DNA of 32,442 nt from an uncultured Clostridia bacterium (GTDB taxonomy: Bacteria; Bacillota; Clostridia; Oscillospirales; Ruminococcaceae): the NCBI GenBank assembly GCA_947624575.1, contig CANQKY010000015.1:1-32442 (forward strand), read 5' to 3'. Positions within the stretch are counted from its first letter, which is position 1, and each line of letters starts with the position of its first letter. Both the position numbers and the translations under genes were made by a program. Shown here in pieces: positions 21,861 through 31,064 of the stretch. The notes under the pieces were generated by a model that was not told where the DNA came from, ran no database searches, and saw only the letters and a program-made list of their open reading frames with translations.

Positions 21861-23918
21861 CTACTTCGCCGCGTCGATGATCGCCTGTGCCAGATGCGCC
21901 GGCAGCGGCTCATACCGCGCAAAGCGGAGGGTAAAGCTCCCGCTGCCCTGGGTGATCTGCCGCATGACGGTGACAAAATCGGTCAGCTCGGACTGAGGTG
22001 CTTCCGCCTCGATGACCGTCAAGCCGCTCTCGGACGCCGGATTCATGCCCAGCACCCGTCCGCGCCGCTTATTGAACTCGCCCATCAAGTCGCCGGTCGC
22101 ACTGTCGGGCGCGGTCACCGCGACCGCCATGATCGGCTCTAAAAGCATCGGGTCCGCCTGCTCCATGCCGGCGCGGAACGCAATTCCCGCCGCCGTCTTA
22201 AACGCCATTTCGGACGAATCTACCGGGTGATAGGAGCCGTCCACCAGCGTTGCCTTCACGCCGACGGTGGGATAGCCCGCCAGCACCCCATGCTGCATAC
22301 ATTCCTGCAAGCCCTTTTCGACCGCCGGAAAAAATCCCTTCGGCACCGAGCCGCCGAACACCTTTTCCTCGAACACCAGCGTTTCGCTGTCGCATGGCTC
22401 AAACTCGATCCAGACATCGCCGAACTGCCCGTGCCCGCCGGTCTGCTTCTTATGCCGCCCCTGCACCTTCACCTTTTTCCGAATGGTCTCGCGATAGGGG
22501 ATAATGGGCGGAGCAAGGGTGATCTCCACCCCGAATTTGTTTTTGAGCTTCGCCGCGGCGACCTCCAGATGCTGCTCGCCCATGCCGGAGAGCAGCTGCT
22601 GGTGCGTTTCGCTGTTGACCGAGAACGAAAGAGTGGGGTCCTCCTCCAGCAAACGGGAGATGCCCTGGGAAATCTTCCCCTCGTCCCCCTTGTTCTTCGC
22701 CGAGACCGCCACGGTATGGCAGGGCACCGGATAAACCGCCGCCGACGTTTTCACCCGATAATCGGGCGCGCAGAGGGTGTCCCCCGTCACGGCGGACAGC
22801 TTGGCGGCAACGCCGATGTCCCCCGCCGGAATTTTTTTGGCGTCCTCCTGCTTTTTGCCGGTGATGAAGCAGAGCTTTCCAAGCTGCTCGGTTTGACCGG
22901 TGGTCATATTGACAACCTGCTGATCGGGTGTGAGCGCGCCCGACACCACCTTTATGTAGGACATCTTCCCGACAAACGGATCGGCAACCGTTTTAAACAC
23001 ATATGCCACCGTCGGCGTTTTGTCATCGCAGGCGACCGACACCGCATTCCCGACCGGATCCTCCGCCGTCAGCCCCGCCATTTCCGCGGCGCTCGGCAGC
23101 ATTTCGGTGATGCCGCCCAGCAGTAGATTGATCCCCGCCAGCTCCAGCGCGGAGCCGCAGAACACCGGCGTGATCGTGCCGCTCTTGATCCCCGCGTGGA
23201 GACCGGTGATAAACTCCATATGGGTGAACTTCTCGCCCGAGAAGAATTTTTCAAACAGCGTTTCGTCCGTCTCGGCGACCGCCTCGCTGATCGCTTCCAT
23301 CAGCCCTTCCAGCCGCTGCTCGTAATCGGGCATCGGCACCTCGACCGCGTTGCCCTTTTCGTCATAGGAATAGGCTTTGAGATCGATCAGGTTGATATAG
23401 CACTGCACCTTATGATCCTCCACATAAGGCACCACCAGCGGACAGACCTCGGCGCCGAACGCCGCTTTCAGATCCGCCAGCACCCGATAGAAATCGGCGG
23501 ACTCGCGATCCAGCTTATTGACAAAGATCAAGCGGGCGCGGCCCGACGCCTTTGCCAGCGAAAACGCCTTTTTCGCCCCGACCGTCACGCCCGATTTGCC
23601 CGACACCACGATCATCACACTGTCGGCGGCGTGGATCGCCTCATGAAGACCCGCCTCGAACTCGAACTGCCCGGGCGCGTCGAGCAGATTGATCTTCTGA
23701 TCGCCGTAGAGACAGGGCACAATGGACAAGGAAAGCGACGCGGTGCGCCGAATCTCCTCCGGGTCGTAGTCGCTGACGGTGTTCCCCTCGGCGGTACTGC
23801 CGAGCCGGTCGATCTGCCCCGCGCGGTAGAGCATTGCCTCGATCAGCGAGGTTTTCCCCGCGCCGCCGTGACCGGCGACCGCAATATTTTTGATTCCGGT
23901 AGCTGCATACTCTTTCAT
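21861..23918 (-). CDS. Elongation factor G-like GTPase (EF-G-2 type)
   Basis: Protein of 685 residues with the domain order of EF-G: GTPase domain (P-loop GHGGAGKT at 16-23, G3 at 80-84, G4 NKLD at 134-137), beta-barrel domain II, and domains III-V (SGMGEQHLEV; KKQTGGHGQFGDVWIEF; C-terminal GRVLGMNPASESGLTVIEAEAP). The canonical catalytic DTPGH reads DAPGQ here, and the P-loop is GHGG rather than AHID, as expected for the EF-G-2 / EF-G-like group (e.g. Thermus EF-G-2) and not for housekeeping FusA. The role of that group in translation is poorly defined. The ATG at 23918 has AAGGAG 11 bp ahead and follows the conserved start KEYAATGIKNIAV; a GTG four codons earlier overlaps the ribosome site. 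Own promoter at 23998-24026. Confidence 0.9.
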   Translation of the reverse strand: MKEYAATGIKNIAVAGHGGAGKTSLIEAMLYRAGQIDRLGSTAEGNTVSDYDPEEIRRTASLSLSIVPCLYGDQKINLLDAPGQFEFEAGLHEAIHAADSVMIVVSGKSGVTVGAKKAFSLAKASGRARLIFVNKLDRESADFYRVLADLKAAFGAEVCPLVVPYVEDHKVQCYINLIDLKAYSYDEKGNAVEVPMPDYEQRLEGLMEAISEAVAETDETLFEKFFSGEKFTHMEFITGLHAGIKSGTITPVFCGSALELAGINLLLGGITEMLPSAAEMAGLTAEDPVGNAVSVACDDKTPTVAYVFKTVADPFVGKMSYIKVVSGALTPDQQVVNMTTGQTEQLGKLCFITGKKQEDAKKIPAGDIGVAAKLSAVTGDTLCAPDYRVKTSAAVYPVPCHTVAVSAKNKGDEGKISQGISRLLEEDPTLSFSVNSETHQQLLSGMGEQHLEVAAAKLKNKFGVEITLAPPIIPYRETIRKKVKVQGRHKKQTGGHGQFGDVWIEFEPCDSETLVFEEKVFGGSVPKGFFPAVEKGLQECMQHGVLAGYPTVGVKATLVDGSYHPVDSSEMAFKTAAGIAFRAGMEQADPMLLEPIMAVAVTAPDSATGDLMGEFNKRRGRVLGMNPASESGLTVIEAEAPQSELTDFVTVMRQITQGSGSFTLRFARYEPLPAHLAQAIIDAAK

Positions 23919-23997
23919 CTGTTCGGTCACTCCTTTTCCCGCCCGAAGCTGAGCAGGATTGTGTAAATTAGATAGAAAATATCCACGGTATTCTGTT

Positions 23998-24026
23998 ATT
24001 ATATCACTAAAATGACGAATGTGCAA
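23998..24026 (-). promoter_or_regulatory. SigA-type promoter of the EF-G-like gene
   Basis: Minus strand: TTGCAC (24026-24021), 17-bp spacer, TATAAT (24003-23998). It leaves a leader of about 70 nt before the ATG at 23918. It lies just behind the terminator of the preceding small gene, so the EF-G-like gene starts a new transcript. Confidence 0.82.
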
Positions 24027-24038
24027 TAGCTTACCGCG

Positions 24039-24075
24039 AAAAATTTGCCCGTCCGGCATTTTCTGCCGAACGGGC
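24039..24075 (-). terminator. Terminator after the 87-residue protein gene
   Basis: Arms GCCCGTTCGGCA (24075-24064) and TGCCGGACGGGC (24058-24047) on the minus strand with one mismatch position, then AAATTTTT. It is 10 bp behind the stop codon at 24086. Confidence 0.88.
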
Positions 24076-24085
24076 ACTCCCCGCG

Positions 24086-24349
24086 TTACAAAAGCAAAAG
24101 CAATGTCACCCCCGCGCCGATTGCCAGCAGCGCGCCGATCCCCCAGATAAGCAGCCTTTTGCGGTTTTTGCGGCGGGGTGACAGCCGTGGCACCGCCAGT
24201 CCGTTGAGGTAGGACTCCGCCTCCCGCTCCAGCTCCTCCTCGCCGCTGTCCTGCTTCTCGGCACGGAGAAACAAAATCGCCTTTTCAAATGTCTCGTTTT
24301 CGGTGTTGACCACCTCGATGATCTGCCTGTTCACGCCCTTGACGCACAT
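24086..24349 (-). CDS. Small tail-anchored protein of unknown function
   Basis: Protein of 87 residues. The N-terminal half (RQIIEVVNTENETFEKAILFLR, then an acidic stretch EEELEREAE) is soluble; a basic patch RRKNRKR precedes one C-terminal membrane segment (about 69-87, ending LLLLL). Short proteins with this xxIEVxxTENExFEKAI start and a terminal membrane anchor occur widely in Clostridia as hypothetical proteins; I know no function. The ATG has GGAGGGATCAAA directly before it and the frame is closed by a good terminator, both of which support a real gene. A gap of 107 bp separates it from the gene ending at 24457, where no clear promoter was found. Confidence 0.72.
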   Translation of the reverse strand: MCVKGVNRQIIEVVNTENETFEKAILFLRAEKQDSGEEELEREAESYLNGLAVPRLSPRRKNRKRLLIWGIGALLAIGAGVTLLLLL

Positions 24350-24456
24350 TTTGATCCCTCCTGCCGGATTTTTTACGATCGGTATTTGAAACTTCCTCGC
24401 TTTTTGTGGAAAACCGAGTGGAAAGCCGGTGAAAAGGGGTGAAAAACCCTTTCACT

Positions 24457-24735
24457 TTATTTTCCGCCCAGCAATCGGACGGCTTGTCCCAAGATGCGCG
24501 CCCTTGCGGGCATCATGGCATAGAGCCGCTCTGCCGCAAAGCCCAGCCACTCCGGCAGCGGAAAGACCCGCTCCCCGTACCGAACGCCGCCCTCCTCCAG
24601 ATAAAGCGCGTGGTCGGGCTTGCCGCCGCCCAGCGCCGCCTTATTCTGCCGGTCCACCAGATAGCCTCCGGTCAGCGCGCCCGCCGCCAGCAGTACCAAA
24701 CCCAGCGCGCAAAGTCCCCGTTTGAGCTGTTTCAA
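24457..24735 (-). CDS. Small signal-anchored protein behind spoIIP
   Basis: Protein of 92 residues: a basic start (MKQLKRG), one hydrophobic segment (about 8-27) and a short outer part containing ALYLEEGGVRYGERVFPLPEWLGFAAERL. It starts at a TTG (24735) two bases after the last stop-codon base junction of spoIIP, with AAAGGAG inside the end of spoIIP as ribosome site, so it is almost certainly translated from the spoIIP mRNA. That makes a sporulation-linked, mother-cell membrane role plausible, but no family is recognised and the function is unknown. Confidence 0.65.
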   Translation of the reverse strand: MKQLKRGLCALGLVLLAAGALTGGYLVDRQNKAALGGGKPDHALYLEEGGVRYGERVFPLPEWLGFAAERLYAMMPARARILGQAVRLLGGK

Positions 24736-25848
24736 TTATTCTCCTTTCAACAGCCGCGCCAGCGACTTCCCGATCAACTCGCCGGTATAGACCGCCTCGC
24801 CCAGGCTGTTCCCATGTGCGCCCACCTCCAGAAGCAGACCGCCGGAGGAAAGGTGCTGATTGTACTTCCGATAATCAAAGAGGATCGGGCGGGTCAGCCC
24901 GGGATAGTCGGACTCCAGCTGCACCTGCAATGCCGCCGCGAAATTGAGATTCTGAAAATAGTTCGGATACCCCATCGTTCCGTCGTCACAGCCCGAAATG
25001 ATCATCACCTGTGCGGCGGAGCTGCCGTTTATCTCCGCCACCGGCGCGATGCGGGTGCCGTCCGCCTGCTGGATTCCGTCCCGATGGATATCCAGCACCA
25101 CCTTGATGGAGGGATACTGGGAAAGATAGGACCGGATCGTGACGGCGGAGCGGTCATACCCGCCGGTATAGGACGGATTGTCGTGCTGGGTGGTATCGTG
25201 GATCACGCCGATCCCCGCCGCCTGAAGCTCGGCGGTGATCGCGTCCCCCACCCGAATCATGTTTTTGGCAGGATCGGTACTGCGGGAGGAATAGGACGGG
25301 AGATAAAAATCCCGTATGACCGGCTCGTAGCTTTCGGTTGCGTGGGTGTGGTAGATCAGCACCTCCGGCTCACCGCCGCAATCGAGCCGAAACGCCATGC
25401 CCGCTTTCAGTGCCTCGGTGATCTCGGCGGCGGAGTGGTCGGTCACATTCTTGATATACCCCGCTTTCAGCGGCAGATAGATGCCGGTCTGCCCTGCCGT
25501 GAACTGCTGTCGGACGATATTTCCGGCGTCGGCGGGACGGATATAGTCCTCCGGCGTACCGGAAAACTCATCGGTCTTTGGCGCTTCCGCCTCTGTATCG
25601 GGCGAAGGTTGCTGCTCTGCTTCCGGCTCGGACGCCGTTTTCTGCAAAGTCTGCCGCAGCAGCGCACCGGTGCCGTCCGGCAGGGCGAACCCTGCCGACA
25701 TGACGGCGGCGCGGGATAAAATATCCCCCAGATAAGGCAGGGACGCCGTAATCAGCCGCACCGAAAGCGGCAGTGCCGCCAGCAGGCACACCCCACGCAG
25801 TAAGCCCCGTTTCCCGATGGTCAGATACCCTTTTCTCCTCCGCCGCAT
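24736..25848 (-). CDS. spoIIP: Stage II sporulation protein P (engulfment peptidoglycan hydrolase)
   Basis: Protein of 370 residues. A basic start (MRRRRKGYL) and an N-terminal membrane anchor (about 15-35) are followed by a Pro/Glu-rich linker and the SpoIIP catalytic domain: VLIYHTHATESY with the zinc-type histidine, VVLDIHRDG, and LLLEVGAHGNSLGEA near the end. In B. subtilis SpoIIP cleaves peptide stems and glycan during engulfment, together with SpoIID and SpoIIM. The ATG at 25848 is chosen for the GGAGGGATC before it; a GTG seven codons upstream is less likely. A candidate sigma-E promoter lies at 25868-25896. It argues that the host belongs to an endospore-forming lineage. The gpr gene, usually next to spoIIP in Bacillus, is absent here. 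Confidence 0.95.
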   Translation of the reverse strand: MRRRRKGYLTIGKRGLLRGVCLLAALPLSVRLITASLPYLGDILSRAAVMSAGFALPDGTGALLRQTLQKTASEPEAEQQPSPDTEAEAPKTDEFSGTPEDYIRPADAGNIVRQQFTAGQTGIYLPLKAGYIKNVTDHSAAEITEALKAGMAFRLDCGGEPEVLIYHTHATESYEPVIRDFYLPSYSSRSTDPAKNMIRVGDAITAELQAAGIGVIHDTTQHDNPSYTGGYDRSAVTIRSYLSQYPSIKVVLDIHRDGIQQADGTRIAPVAEINGSSAAQVMIISGCDDGTMGYPNYFQNLNFAAALQVQLESDYPGLTRPILFDYRKYNQHLSSGGLLLEVGAHGNSLGEAVYTGELIGKSLARLLKGE

Positions 25849-25867
25849 AGCCGATCCCTCCGCTTTC

Positions 25868-25896
25868 ACTCTATGCGGCGGGACAACCCGTTATGC
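25868..25896 (-). promoter_or_regulatory. Candidate sigma-E promoter of spoIIP
   Basis: Minus strand: GCATAAC (25896-25890), 14-bp spacer, CATAGAGT (25875-25868). This fits the Bacillus sigma-E pattern (-35 with ATA, -10 CATAxAxT, 13-14 bp apart). The start site would lie just ahead of the GGAGGG ribosome site of spoIIP. The -35 box overlaps the stop codon of the upstream rubrerythrin-like gene. Consensus match by eye only. Confidence 0.55.
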
Positions 25897-26316
25897 GTCT
25901 ATCATCTTCCGCTTTTCCCCAAAGGACGCTTCATTTGCCAGGCGGAAAAACCGCTCCCCCTCCATGCGCTCGATCTCCGCCGCCAGCCGGAACCGGTGCG
26001 CCAGTGTGTAGAAGCCCTCCTCCGTTGCTTTCTCGGCAAAGGCGTGATAAAGCTCGCTCCACTCATGCCGCTCGCCGCCCGCCGCACACAGCAGTGTACG
26101 GTCAATCTCGGGCAGCTTTTCCTCCCGCAGTGCGAGAAACCATCGGTAGGCATGTGCCAACTCGTTGGAGGCGGTTTCCTCGAAAATCGCCGCAAGCCGA
26201 GATTCGCCCGCCTGCCTGCAAAGCCGCGCGTAATACCGATACCGGTTTCCCGCCTGCGCTTCACCGGCAAACGCCAACTGCAAATTCGCTTTCGTCCCGC
26301 TTTTCTCCAGCTCCAC
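25891..26316 (-). CDS. Rubrerythrin-like diiron protein without rubredoxin domain
   Basis: Protein of 141 residues matching the four-helix ferritin-like part of rubrerythrin: NLQLAFAGEAQAGNRYRYYA (first iron-binding Glu), IFEETASNELAHAY (Glu and His), FAEKATEEGF and a last helix with EIERMEGERF. The C-terminal rubredoxin domain with its CxxC pairs is missing; the chain ends at FGEKRKMIDA. Rubrerythrins reduce peroxide and protect anaerobes from oxygen; shorter forms need another electron donor. The last helix usually carries ExxH; here it reads ExxE, so one iron ligand may differ. The GTG at 26316 was preferred since AAGGGGG lies 9 bp ahead; a TTG at 26337 is the alternative (148 residues). 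It stands between the ksgA terminator and spoIIP. Confidence 0.75.
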   Translation of the reverse strand: MELEKSGTKANLQLAFAGEAQAGNRYRYYARLCRQAGESRLAAIFEETASNELAHAYRWFLALREEKLPEIDRTLLCAAGGERHEWSELYHAFAEKATEEGFYTLAHRFRLAAEIERMEGERFFRLANEASFGEKRKMIDA

Positions 26317-26335
26317 CGGATTTTGCCCCCTTACC

Positions 26336-26370
26336 AAAAATAACCGCCGGTACTGTCAGTACCGCCGGTT
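26336..26370 (-). terminator. Terminator after ksgA
   Basis: Minus strand: AACCGGCGGTAC (26370-26359), 5-nt loop, GTACCGGCGGTT (26353-26342) pairing with one central C-C/G-G mismatch, then ATTTTT. It closes the hisS-aspS-lipoprotein-ksgA transcript. The T-run abuts the possible TTG start of the next gene. Confidence 0.78.
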
Positions 26371-26407
26371 ATAGTATGGGTCTATTCCACCGCGCTTATA
26401 CAATTTT

Positions 26408-27271
26408 TTACAGTACAGATTGAACTGCCCGCGTCAAGGCGAAATAGTCCTCCATCGAAAGCGTCTCCGCACGCGCCTGCGGCGGTATCTGCGCCGCCAA
26501 AAGTGCCGCGCGCACCGTGTCCTTTGGCAGGTGCAGGGAGTTTGAAAGGGCGTTTTCCACTGTTTTCCGCCGCTGGGAAAATGCCGCCCGCACCACCTTG
26601 AAAAACGCCCTTTCCTCATCGGGAGGCAGCAGCCGTTCGGGACGGATATCCAGCCGGACGACCGCCGAATCCACCTGGGGGCGGGGCATGAAGCAGTCCT
26701 TTGTCAGGGAGAACATCATCTGCGGCGCCGCATAATACCGCACGGCAAGGCTCAAAGCCCCCGCCGCACGGCTGCCCGACGGGGCGCAGATCCGCTCTGC
26801 CGCTTCCTTTTGCACCATCACAGTGACCGAGGAAACGGGGAGCCGCTGTTCTAACAGATACATGATAACCGGCGAGGTGATATAGTAGGGCAGGTTGGCG
26901 CAGACCACCACCCGACTCAGGTCGGAAAACTCCGACCGAATCAGCCCGTGCAGATCGGTTTTCAGCACATCGCCGTGGATCACGCGGATATTGTCATATC
27001 CGCCAAGCGTTTCCTCCAGCACCGGAAGCAGCCGCCCGTCCAGTTCGATCGCCGCCACCCGTCCGGCGCGGCTTGCAAGCTCGCGGGTCAGCACCCCCAC
27101 GCCGGGACCCACTTCGATCACGCCGGTATCGGCGGTCAGCCCGCAGGACTCCGCCATTTTGACCGGTATGGTCGGGTCGATCAGGAAATTTTGCCCCAAT
27201 GCCTTCGAAAAGGAAAAGCCGTGGCGGGACAAAAGTGCGCGCAGATAGGTGGGGTCGGTCAGGCTTTTCAT
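26408..27271 (-). CDS. rsmA: 16S rRNA dimethyladenosine transferase
   Basis: Protein of 287 residues, standard length (rsmA, also ksgA). Signatures: FSKALGQNFLID near the start, the SAM-binding loop VIEVGPGVGVLT, AIELDG, HGDVLKTD, and the catalytic ANLPYYITSPVI (NLPY) motif; a C-terminal helical part ends with FFKVVRAAFSQRRKTVENAL. It dimethylates the two neighbouring adenosines in the last 16S rRNA hairpin during 30S maturation. The ATG overlaps the stop of the lipoprotein gene (ATGA, 27268-27271). This places ksgA at the end of a hisS-aspS transcript, so its synthesis would follow the T-box response unless there is an internal promoter. Confidence 0.97.
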   Translation of the reverse strand: MKSLTDPTYLRALLSRHGFSFSKALGQNFLIDPTIPVKMAESCGLTADTGVIEVGPGVGVLTRELASRAGRVAAIELDGRLLPVLEETLGGYDNIRVIHGDVLKTDLHGLIRSEFSDLSRVVVCANLPYYITSPVIMYLLEQRLPVSSVTVMVQKEAAERICAPSGSRAAGALSLAVRYYAAPQMMFSLTKDCFMPRPQVDSAVVRLDIRPERLLPPDEERAFFKVVRAAFSQRRKTVENALSNSLHLPKDTVRAALLAAQIPPQARAETLSMEDYFALTRAVQSVL

Positions 27272-27713
27272 TCCACCACCTGATGCGGAATCCCGTGTGC
27301 CGTGGCATATTCCTCCCCCATGCTGCCCGAAAATACGATCAGTGTGACCTGATCGCTCCCCGCGAACAGGTCCTCCCCCATGCGGGTGATCGAAAGCGGA
27401 ATCCGCACCTCGGTGAGATTGGGACAGTCGGCAAAAGCGCGGTCCCGCAGCTCCGCGACCCCCTCCGGCACCACGATCTTTTTCACCGTCTGGTTGCCGG
27501 CGAACGCCTCTTTCCCGACAAAGACCACCGGACTGTGCTGATATTTGGTCGGCACGGTCAGCTCGGTCTTGTCGCCGGTATAGCCGGTTATTTTATAATA
27601 GGTCGCCGTCCGCTCGAACTCCGCCAGAATTTTTTCATACTGCCAGCCGTCGTCCCCGCACCCTGCCAGCACCGACAAAAGCAGTACCAAAATGCAAATG
27701 ATTGCACCTTTTT

Positions 27714-27717
<4 letters not shown>
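27268..27717 (-). CDS. Lipoprotein with a short leucine-rich (BspA-type) repeat region
   Basis: Protein of 149 residues. It has a lipoprotein signal peptide with lipobox LAGC (Cys20), then a segment with VPEGVAELRDRAFADCPNLTEVRIP, the LRR_5/BspA-type repeat often seen in surface proteins of gut Clostridia, plus KEAFAGNQTVKKIVVP as a second unit. After lipidation it would sit on the outer face of the membrane. Both ends overlap neighbours by exactly 4 bp (ATGA): aspS upstream and ksgA downstream, so it is translationally embedded between two translation-related genes. Its binding partner is unknown. Family call from repeat pattern; role not inferred. Confidence 0.83.
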
Positions 27718-29492
<1,775 letters not shown>

Positions 29493-29504
29493 TTTTATTT
29501 CCTC

Positions 29505-30821
29505 CTATTCCTGCGGGAACCAATCCGCCAGCGCATCGTTTAGGCGATCCGTTCCCGCCTGATAGAGCACTTCGCTCAATGCCGCAGCCGAAAGCTCCAC
29601 CTGACGGGTTTCGCCGGTATCCATCTGTTTGAGCTGTGCTTTGCCGCTTTGCAATTCGTCCTCCCCCAGCACCAGGGTATAGACACTGCCGAGCTTATCG
29701 GCATACTTCATCTGCGCTTTCACACTTCTGCCCATCTGGTCACAGTCGACATAAAAGCCCTCTTTCCGCAGGGCATTTGTGAGGGCGAGCGCACGCCGGT
29801 TCGCCGCTTCGCCGATTGACACAAGGTACAGCTCGCAGGGGCGCGGTTCGGGCAGCTCGATCCCCTGCGCCTGCAGCAGCAGCAAAAGCCGCTCCAGCCC
29901 CATGCCGAAGCCGAGCGCCGGAGTGGGCGCGCCGCCCAGTTCCGCCACCAGTCCGTCATACCGACCTCCGCCGCAGACCGTACCCTGTGCGCCGATGTCG
30001 TCCGAAATAAACTCGAACACCGTTTTAGTGTAGTAATCCAGCCCCCGCACGATCCCGGGATCGACGGTGTAGGGAATCTCCAGATCGGAAAGCCGCGCCT
30101 TGACCCCCTCAAAATGCTCCTTGCATTCGTCGCAGAGGAAATCGAGAATAACCGGCGCGCCTGCCGCAATGCCGGAGCAGACCGGCGACTTGCAGTCGAG
30201 TATCCGCATCGGATTGGTGGCAAGCCGCTCCCGACAGGTGGCGCATAGCTCCTCCTTGCGGGCAGAGAAATACTCGGTCAGCGCCTGATGATAGGAAGCG
30301 CGGCAGGTAGGACAGCCGATCGAATTGATCGCAAGCCGCAATCCCGTTACCCCCAGCATTTTGAAAATTTCAGACGCCAGTGCGATCATCTCGGCATCGG
30401 CAGTGGGAGAAGCGGCGCCGAACAGCTCCGCGCCGAACTGGTGGAACTCCCGCAGCCTGCCTGCCTGCGGCTTTTCATACCGGAAGCAGGAGGTGAGATA
30501 ATACGCCTTGACCGGCAGCACGCCGCCCAGCAAGCCATGCTCGATCATGGCGCGGACGGTACCGGCAGTGCCTTCGGGACGAAGGGTGATCGAACGGTCC
30601 CCCTTATCGAGGAAGGTATACATCTCCTTTTGCACCACATCGGTGGTGTCCCCCACCGAGCGTTGATACAGCTCGGTATGCTCAAAGGTGGGGAAGCGAA
30701 TCTCTTTGAACCCGTACAGACGGGCAGTCTCCCGTATGATATCCTCCACCACCTGCCAGCGGTAGCTGTCTGCCGGCAGTACGTCCTGCGTGCCGCGCGG
30801 CGCTTTGGTTAAAATTGCCAT
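29505..30821 (-). CDS. hisS: Histidyl-tRNA synthetase
   Basis: Protein of 438 residues. Class II core: APRGTQDVLP at the start, TLRPEGTA (motif 2 region), RYEKPQAGRLREFHQFG, and the HisRS-specific RGLDYYTKTVFEF and CGGGRYDGLV motifs, followed by GFGMGLERLLLL (motif 3) and a C-terminal anticodon-binding domain (about 335-430). A C-rich insertion (CxxC pairs near 170-220, e.g. CPTCRASYHQ) is typical of Firmicute enzymes. It charges tRNA-His. The ATG at 30821 follows AAAAGGAGG directly behind the T-box terminator. aspS follows after 12 bp. Confidence 0.97.
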   Translation of the reverse strand: MAILTKAPRGTQDVLPADSYRWQVVEDIIRETARLYGFKEIRFPTFEHTELYQRSVGDTTDVVQKEMYTFLDKGDRSITLRPEGTAGTVRAMIEHGLLGGVLPVKAYYLTSCFRYEKPQAGRLREFHQFGAELFGAASPTADAEMIALASEIFKMLGVTGLRLAINSIGCPTCRASYHQALTEYFSARKEELCATCRERLATNPMRILDCKSPVCSGIAAGAPVILDFLCDECKEHFEGVKARLSDLEIPYTVDPGIVRGLDYYTKTVFEFISDDIGAQGTVCGGGRYDGLVAELGGAPTPALGFGMGLERLLLLLQAQGIELPEPRPCELYLVSIGEAANRRALALTNALRKEGFYVDCDQMGRSVKAQMKYADKLGSVYTLVLGEDELQSGKAQLKQMDTGETRQVELSAAALSEVLYQAGTDRLNDALADWFPQE

Positions 30822-30841
30822 GGTTTCCTCCTTTTTGTCAC

Positions 30842-30882
30842 AAAAAACACCCGTCCCCGTCTTTCATCAGACAGGGACGGGG
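30842..30882 (-). terminator. T-box regulated terminator of hisS-aspS
   Basis: Minus strand: CCCGTCCCTGTC (30881-30870), loop, GACGGGGACGGG (30861-30850), with one T-G wobble, then TGTTTTTTG. The T-box lies 10 bp before the stem, so it can be replaced by the antiterminator. Confidence 0.9.
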
Positions 30883-31055
30883 ATTTATCCTCGCGGTGCC
30901 ACCCTGATTGCGCGCCAAAATAAGCGCGCCGCTTTTTTCCGTTTGCACTTTTCCTGCCGTGTCCTTCGGATACCCGTCTGCCGGAGACTTACAGCCTATG
31001 GTCCCCTTCTCTGTTAGCGTATGGATACCCTACTCCTCGTCAGGAGGGCAGATAT
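30842..31055 (-). ncRNA. T-box riboswitch leader of hisS-aspS (Asp, overlapping His codon)
   Basis: Minus strand: GACGAGGAGTAG-like stem I base, an apical hairpin GGGGACC...GTCTCC with GGCTGTAAG loop, GAAG-GAC-AC (specifier region, GACAC at 30963-30959), T-box AGGGTGGCACCGCG (30905-30892) and a terminator. By analogy to GAAG-TTC in the pheS leader, the in-register specifier is GAC (Asp); a shift of two bases gives CAC (His). It starts within about 10 bp after the mgsA stop codon. Whether it is made from its own promoter or by readthrough from mgsA could not be decided. Confidence 0.9.
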
Positions 31056-31064
31056 ACCGCCCGT

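Noticed and set aside
22227..23126. 299-codon plus-strand frame opposite the EF-G-like gene
   Set aside because: Antisense shadow, Arg/His-rich, no ribosome site.
24420..24456. Possible terminator after the 92-residue gene (GTGAAAGGG / CCCCTTTTCAC)
   Set aside because: The arms pair only with a bulge and no T-run follows; too weak to list.
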